Positions 45,501 to 54,500 of a DNA stretch of 64,000 nucleotides are shown piece after piece. The position numbers were made by a program, and so were the translations under genes. The stretch is taken from assembly GCA_029964075.1 (NCBI GenBank), contig CM057149.1, positions 20,598,197 through 20,662,196 on the forward strand, given 5' to 3'. The notes beneath the pieces were generated by a model. That model saw only the letters and a list, made by a program, of their open reading frames with translations, did no database searches and had not been told where the DNA came from. Numbering within the stretch: position 1 is the stretch's first letter; each line of letters opens with the position of its first letter. This DNA comes from Patiria pectinifera (lineage: Eukaryota > Echinodermata > Asteroidea > Valvatida > Asterinidae).

Positions 45501-48500
45501 TTACTTAGCTGCCAATACAAACAGTAACACAGAATACAGAACCTTAAAGGTAAAGGACACCATTTGGAACAAAAATTGCGCTTCTGCCGATTCAAGGAAC
45601 GACAAATAAATCTGAAGCAGTTTATTAGAAAAAAAACTAACCCGTTGACCTTTCAGCGCAGTAGATATACTTTTTGAGAAAACTGTGAAAAGCATCTTCA
45701 TTTTCTTTTCCTCATTTTTCTTTTCTGTACCCCCTCTCGATGTTGTTTCATGTTCCTTTGTCATGTGCCTCTGAAGAAGGCCTTGCTACATGTAAGGCTG
45801 AAATCTCAGGCCATTTTTATCTTTTGATTTGTATATTTCAGGTCAATCCATTCAGTGAGCAGTTTGCAGCACTTTAATTAATTTTCTTTCTTTTTTAAAC
45901 GCAAAGCGTAGGTTTTCTTTGAAAGAGCCGTAGTTGGGTACCTATCGCGAGGAAAACCCCTTTTCTCAAAAAATGACTGCTTTCTAAACCGTACACACAA
46001 TGATTTCACAAGATGCGTGATATACTTACAATCATTTCATGAATTTTCAGTTTCATTTTTTACTGTTTTTACTGCAAATTATGTTGAGGACTAATGACTA
46101 AGAATGGCTATGGGCAACAAAAGCAAAATGTCGACCTGCAACCCTAGATCTTGACGATTTTAAACTTATACATGTTGTAATTATTGAAAAGACATTCATA
46201 ACAATGCCAGACCAACCAGATGACCAGTCTGAGTATCACCCATTATTCAACGGAGCCCGCAAGCTCTGCAACAACTTCTGATAAACATTGCAAATTTTGT
46301 GCGACCCCGCATGCCAGCCAATCGGAGTCGATTTTAGAAATTGTGACATCATTTCCAGCAGAAATTCGGCCCAAGCTGTTGATTGGTCAATTGGCTGCCA
46401 CTATTTGTTATACAACAATGGGTTGCTGAAGATCCGATAGAAGGCGCCCCCTGAATGGTCAGAATCTGGAGGTTAAGACTCAGTCTTGACCTCCTAACCT
46501 CCTCAAACTCCATCAAAATCCGTCGCCCCATTTTGGTGGATTTTGGGGGACTTGGTCCGGCAGGCCTGGTTTGACTAAATATTGATGGAGTGTGACGGAC
46601 TTGGGCCAAGAGGCCTAAAGCAAAGCGGATTTGAAGCAGGATGATTGATGGATTTTGGCAGGCTTGGTCCGGTACTTAGTAAAAGCCAGTAGGGAGTTAG
46701 GGTTGTTATATATTTTCTGGTAATGAAACCAAGGGTTCCTCAGAAGCGCCCAAGGCACTACAGCTGGGAAGCCTGAAGAAACTTGTAGAGACTAGAGAGA
46801 AGACAATGAGACGAAAATGACGGTTTCAGAGGTGGGAGGAACACCCCAGAAGACATCCAAGTGTGCAAATACCTTGCAAGTTGGCCGGGTAGTTGGAAGG
46901 ATCCAGGAACCTCTTGACAATGAAGCTGGTTGCTAGGAGATGATGAGACAGGATGAGGCTGAGGTACTGCTGCAGACTCTGCTGCCTCTCGGCGATAAAC
47001 TCCCGGTCCATGTTGCCAAAGACCTTCTTGGGAGGGAGGGGAAGCTCCAGGTTGGTGATCTTGAGGAACTCGTGGAGGGCCACGAAGTCGCTGTACCTCC
47101 GGTTAATCTGAGGGAAAGGAGAAATAAAAAAAAATGTCTTGAGACGAGGGGAAAATTTTGATTATCACAATGGTTCTCTTGAGAAGCACTTTGCAGGCAG
47201 CCTCGACTCCATGGGCTGTGTGCGCGTCCCTTCACTAACCCCTGGCCGTGTAGAATACGAAAATGACGCCGATTGACTATTCAGACCATACCGCACACCC
47301 TATATACATGTATGCGCTTGCGTTATCTCCTGCACGTCGCATCACATACAAACATTTCTTTCAAGACTGCACAATGCCTGTACAATGTGGATTCTGGAAG
47401 CCTTATTTTTAGCCCCAAAAACCCTGTATCTTTTGTTTTAAAGGGATGACAGAAGTACGTTAATATAAATCCTTGCTCTATAACACAACGTCGAAATCTC
47501 ATGTTGGAAAGGATTGATTCCACACAAAAAACTTTCAAAATTTAAAGCACATGCGTCACGCATTAAACACATCCACTGCAGTCCTAATTTAAATCTCCCA
47601 TATTTAAATTACACAATTCCAGGAGTTAAGTTTGCTCACGGCATGATGGGAACCAACATGGTGCAGCAAGATCGTACCCATCAGGAACGAGGTTGATTTG
47701 TGGGCCACCAATTTAATCCAAACTTTAGGGAGGCTTCCTGAATCCTCTAAAAGCCTCTACTTGTGTAGAAAACCAGCGGCGCATAATGTGTAACTTCTAA
47801 GGGTGACGTAACACATATTGAAGGTTTGGCACAAAAAGAACCAAACAAAATACTGAAAAATCTTCCAAAACTATCTAGTGGATAATGAAAGGCCTGGTAG
47901 GGTTACAGTTAACGTGTGAACGAATTGCACAAAAATGTGCCTTTGTGGAGTTTTTTCTTGACAACTTTTAACACCTGTAGAACTGAAAAGAGTAATTACT
48001 GAAAATGTTATTCACGATAGATAATTCGTGAATTTTATTGGTGAATTTTAAATAATTTTTATTAAGAATTTGGTTACTAAAAAAAATGCTATCAGCCGTA
48101 AACAAAATTCATGGAGTCTGAGGTTGACATACTGAATATAATGTGCAGCCAATTGCAAATTTAATTTTCCTTGGCCGTCCTTGCGCTTCACAAACTACTA
48201 TGAATTTAATGATAAACATGCATTGCCTTGAACAGGATTAACATAATCTATAATGGAAAGCTAGCTTACATGTACATCACGACCACATACAAAATGGTAA
48301 AATGGTCCAATTCGTGAGAGGAAAATAAATACTTTGGCAATACTTGTGGAATTCATTTTATCAATTCAGTCTACATGTACATACAATTGTCATATGTGGC
48401 GTAAACTGGTATTGCAGAAAATATGTGTATTTATTTTAGTTCAAAAACTCGAATCCAGTAAAAGCAGCCAAAATCACGAAAAAATTTATTTTTGAAAACC

Positions 48501-51500
48501 ACTTGTGAGCGTTAAAGCCGACAGCTGCATGTACATGTAGTTTGAAAAGCTCCTACATGTAGAACTTAGGAACCAAGTCGTTTCAATTCTTGCATATCAC
48601 CAAATATTTCAGTTTATTGTAAATTTCAATTCTTCAGTTGACACCATGCACTTTAATATAAAAGCGTTTTTTTTTTTTTATAATAGACGGATGTCCTCAA
48701 TGAATCTCAGGTGGTTTTAAGCTCAATCTCTCTGTCAAAGGTGAGTTGTTGAATTTGAGCTCTTATATTGACCTGGGATTCTGGGAGGCCTGCTGCACAA
48801 ACACAGCGCACAATTCAGCAGATTGTGCCACCAAACGGAGCGGAACAAATTGCCTAGGGTAGAATCCTGGCTAGGTGAAAAAATTCTAGCTGTGTATCTA
48901 GGGCTACATATTTTACGAGGCTGCTGTGTGCACAAGAACAAAAACCAGACAGGTCTAGAGTTACCAATACAGAGTTCAATTCACTCTCAAATTTGCATGA
49001 AGAATGAATTTGGCTTCATTTTTTTTTAAAGCCTAATTGTGTCTTGATGTTTTTTGGCCACTCTGTTTATTTTTTAAAATTTTTTTAGACTCACCATTTT
49101 TTATTATGCACCTGTACGCAAACAACTTCAGCAATTTGAAACATTTTTTTTGTACAAGATACCAATTTATGTGCTTTCTAAATCTCTGAATGGAATTAAC
49201 AGTAAGTTTTGCATTTTCCCACCTGATAGCTACCATATGGACAGTAATAACACAATGGGTATTACACTTTTACATGAGTTTTTGTTGTTGCTAAGAAAAG
49301 ATACTGAATCGTTATCAATTTTACCTGCCAGGTTTTTTCTGCAGCTATCCCCCGCTGGACTTTCATGACATAATCCTGCAAAAGAAGAGAAAATATCTTT
49401 ATAAAATGAAGTTGAAAAGATGTGTTGCAAGTTTGCAACTTACACTAGTGTATCCAGGCATTTTCAAAAGCAAAACGTGAAACTACCCAGAAAGGGCAAA
49501 GGCACAAAATGCATGCTTGTTTGTTTCTTCACGTGTGTGTAAGGAGCCAAGCAGGATGAAGTCTAAGCTGGCACTTTAATTTAAGACATGCAAACTAACA
49601 CAATCATAAAAATGATTCAAAAGCTACATGTATGTAATATTTACTTTCAGAGTGGTTCAAATTTGTAGACATGCTGTTGTTGCTTAAAAGTTAAAGGTAA
49701 ACACACAATATTTGCAAACATCCAAAAACAAAACTACAAAATTATTATGAAATACCTTCCTTGACTGCAAGTGAATCTTGTTAAATCATGACACCTTTTG
49801 TGCTGTGACTGCTGTCATTTTGAAGAAAAGTGGATTTTGTATCAATTTCCAATGATGGTCAGCCAACCATCGTTGGAAAACATACTTGACTTTTGTTTTC
49901 AAATACTGCCCCCAAATTACTTAATGTAGTTAGTCCACATTTTGTTTGCAATCGGTTACACATCTGTAAACGGGTGCAAGCCAGCTAGTCTGGTTCCCGG
50001 ACCTGACAATTCCAAAACGTCTATAAATTGCTCTGATTACATTTGAAGTAGAGTCAGGGAAGCAGACTACAAGAAAAAAAAAAATTCTTGGTTTTTCCAG
50101 CATCTATGAAGATAAAACTTTAAACAGGTCAGTGTAACAATATTTGCCAAATCCATCCATTTCTGAAAAATCCACAAAAAGCTAATTTTGTATAGTAAGT
50201 ACCATAATTTTGAGAAGCAAGTGGGAATTTACAGACATTATTCTTTAATTCCATAACTATCTTTGCAGTTAAGTCAGTTCTGCTCGTAAAACTTTAAGAA
50301 AAGCAAACCAGTTGCTTTTCTTCTATTTGTTTAACCTTGTGTTTTAATAACAGGAAGCTGCTAAAGAAAAGTTTCTGTGCATGTTCAATTATATTCCTCT
50401 TATAACGCATGGCATAAACTGCTCTTTAAGATACAGCTGTTGCACATGCCCAGTACCACTTCCAATGACAACTGTAGAACTAAACTGACCTTACAATGTT
50501 GGTCCTATTGAACTGTTTAGCAAAAGGATTTGTAAAAATAACACCTTTATTAAATTTAACGCCCCTTAATTATTGAGGTACATTGTAAAAAAAAAAAAAA
50601 TGTCATTAGGGTCTTGTACCTGCGATTCAGGATTTGAAGGTTCCTAGCAAAATTGAAGTTGGACTTTTATAAAACACAAACACCAACACACTTATAAGGC
50701 CGCGTAAAAAAAGAAGTAGTTTGTCATCCGGCCTTTTTGAAAAAATGAAGGAGGCAGGTGCTTTTTTTTCCCCCCAAGATGGCGGATGTTTTCTTTAATT
50801 TTCTTGAATATTTTGCTGATACAAAATTGTGTCCAAAGGAGCCATAACCCTTTTTACATTGTACAATTTTATTGCAAACAAATAGACTATATACTGACAA
50901 TGTGCAAAATATATTGCAAAATGTATGAATTAAAAAAAAAAATTTTGAAGGCGGCGGCCGGGAAAAAAGAAGAAGAAGCGGGCGGGGACAAAAACTGGTT
51001 AACTTTCTTACATGGCCTGAGCATTTGCTTAGTTATATGGGGCTCTCACACCTGATCACTGATAGTTGTGGTGGGGTGGGGTCCCTGCTTACGGACCAAC
51101 ACACACAAAAACTGACTAAAACCACAAAAAAATATAGTTTCTTAACTTGTTCAAAGCTGAATAATGTACATCCAAACTTTCATAATGGAGAATCCATTAT
51201 AATGCCATCATTGGATGGAGGTCACCACTCATTTAGTCACACAGTTTTCTTTTATTCAACCAAAGTAAGTCTAACTCTCCAACTAAAGATCATTAGAGAG
51301 GTTTTTTCCTTTTGATTCAATCAAGGATCACGTTCTGAAATGGATATCTTCAACACAATGCCAAAAGGTCACTGAAAACTAGAACACAGCTTCATTACAA
51401 TTTGTAAGAAATATATAAAGCGAAGAAAAGCTATTCTATTCAAAATGAGGAAATTTACACGATGTCGGTACTTTCTGCATTTAAAATGAAGCCTTTTGTG

Positions 51501-54500
51501 CGCAGTTGTGCGGAATGTGGAACATGAAAGGATATGACTCAAATTCCCTGAATACAAGACGACAGCCGGACCAGGAAACTCACTCCCCTATAAAATAAGC
51601 ACTCCAGGTGATTCCTTTACACTCAAAATATCTGGATATTCTTTCTTCTTTTTCGTGGCAAGTGAACTTCACGATTCGTACAATTACATGTATGTATACA
51701 TACATACATGAAGGTCAGTTGAAAAGCCATTAAAAAAGATATATTGAACTATGGCGGGGCACCTACATGTACATGTTCATGCAGTGTAGCTTGTCTGTAA
51801 AGAAGGTCCTTTATTTTCCAAATGTTTACATTGTAGGAGTGGTGGTATTGTAGGCATAGTTAGAGTTACTTCAGCCAGTGAAAATATCCTCGATTCATAC
51901 ATGCATGACATCTGTGCCAGTTTTTGCGTATCGCAATGGGTTCCCATAAAGACTGGTGATTTTTTGTTATGACAATAACAGAACTAGCAAGGTTAAAACC
52001 TTATGTGGACTTAGAGGGATGTCCGTCACTTATAGTAAAAATTGGTGTGCAAAATGTTGTCATTTTAAGTCCTTTTTAAAACACATGGTTGTAAAGCAGG
52101 AATCAAGCTTGTGCTGACTGAGTCTTTTGAGTAGAGCATGACTGTTTGGACACAGCTGTCACGGAAAGTGAAAGAAGGACTCACATTTTCAGTTTATCTT
52201 CCAGTCAAAATCATCAGATTCATATATCCAGATTCTAAAGCCCATTAATACGAAGACAATTCTTTCTAGTTTATCTTTTTTAAGTCTAGCTGTGTCAGCT
52301 TATTATTTAAGCATATTTGTTTGGACTAGGAAAAAGGATACGACTACAACAACACAGATGTCACTAAAAACACATCCTACAAGAAAACAGACTGTCTCAT
52401 GCAATACTTCTTTAGTACTGCGGAAGTAAAGTATGTCAATTAACGGAACCTCCGGTACCAAGTCCTATCTAGTATCTGGTACTATCTGGTACAAAGTCCT
52501 ATCAACAATAAGCTTTTTGTTTTCAAAGTTCTTTTTTTTTCCAAAGTAGGAATTTTTTTTGCTGGTGGTTTAAATACCGGTACTTTGTATTTTTTACATA
52601 AATTGTATTTTTCGTCTTATGTAAATTTTTACGTGTCTAAATATATGTTTTTATGTGCAACTCATCATGAACATACCTAAGAAATTTCATGACTACAGGT
52701 CAAAGGGTTTTGGAATTATGGCTAGATAATTATTCATACGTGTACGAATGGTAATTCTGCTCTGTGTATACGATGTATATAGGAAAATTAAGTTTTCACT
52801 ACGCGCCGGAAAGCTTTTCGCTGCGCGGCAACACGTGGTCCGAAAAGATGCGCAAGGCTCGAGGCTAAAAAGTCATAACAGCTCGGGTCTTGAAAAAAAC
52901 AAACATTTCCATGCTATCCCGGAAAAAGTTGAGGGGGGGGGGGCAGATTCCCCCTCCCCTTTAGGGTTAAGTTGTGATGAAATTGAATGGAATTGAATTG
53001 AAGCCTTACTCTCTCCCAATGCCACCTGGCTACAGAACTGAGTGATGTACCTTTGAACAAAAAATTTAATTTAAAACAATTTTGTTTGCTAAAGTGTGGA
53101 TAAAGTTTAGACCCAACAGGGGCGCCAGAACTCTTTTTTTTTCTTCAAATTTTGTCTTTGGTCGCCTAGTAGTATGATCGACCCAAGAAAAAATTTGGGG
53201 GAAAAAAGGGACTAGCAGTAGCACCCAAGTTACTGGGTCTCTAGAGGTAAAGTTCTGATTTTGAATTTGATGATGACATATTATGTTGACATAGTATCGT
53301 TTTGCCTTTCCAGAAAGGCAGTGCAATTTGACCATGAACCAGTCCCTGATGGTTTTGCTGTTGTACCGACACTGCTTGAATGTTCTTAGAACTTCCAATC
53401 TGGTGCATCACTCACGATTCCTAGTCTTGGGCGCCATCCACTAGCCCACGATTTCATTTGGGTTGGAAAGGCAATTAAATCTTATAAGGTGTGGGCCTAC
53501 TTGTATGAGTGCCCATGAGGGCCCTGCACAACGTGCCGACTTATAAATCAAAAAAATGTGGGACCGGTTCACATTTTTGCGATCGTGTAGTTACGGGCCC
53601 CGTTATCTGTGAGAACAAAATCCACTTTTAATTTATTTGACTTACCAAACTCTATGGTGACATTAAAAACATGCAGGTATGTCATAGACAGAGGGCAGTA
53701 ATTCAAATTTTTGAGTGAAATTTGGGGTAAAATGACGAAATAATAACAAAACGCAGCGCAAAAATAAAGATGGTGATCACCGCAATGTACTGTGAATGAG
53801 CAAGGCACGCCGAATTGCACATGACATCAAACGTAAACTAAGATGAAAAGCACAATTTCTACCCTAAGAATTGAAGAAATTGTTCAAAATAAAGGAGTAA
53901 TTGCAGAATACCCCGCCACTCGGAAATACACCGCTAAAATCTGTGGCTTCCAGTCCATTGCCAGCTACGCGGATATTGAGTGGGGGTCCCCTTGAGAACG
54001 AAGCAACACAAAAGGAATGGGAGTTGCAGGAAAAATTCGAAGTCCAAACCAACTACCCTGTTTCCGGCTACGCGGAGCATGGCGTGTGAAGGCCCAGTAC
54101 TGGTAGCGCTGAGAAGGTTTATTGAGAGCAATCAACCGTGACTCCGTAGCCGGCTACGAGGTGCATAGATCGAGTGGCGGGGTATTCTGCAATTGTGCCT
54201 AGCTGGAGTTACCCAGCCCTAAATTTTATCATCCTAAATGACAACCCAATGATAAAATTTAGGGCTGGGTAACTCCAGCTAAATTGTGCCCAAATTTTAA
54301 AAAAGGTTTCACTAGACTAGTTCATCGCAACAGTGCAACAAGGTCGTGGCTCAATTCTGTAACAAATTCGTATCTAGCGCGAATACGCTCCGTGCAAAAA
54401 AGTCGTAAATCTCGCATATCGTGACATGATCCATTGACTTTGTGTGTACATCCGGATTATTATTAGGGAGATACGACCTTTTGACATTGAAAGCTTGCGT

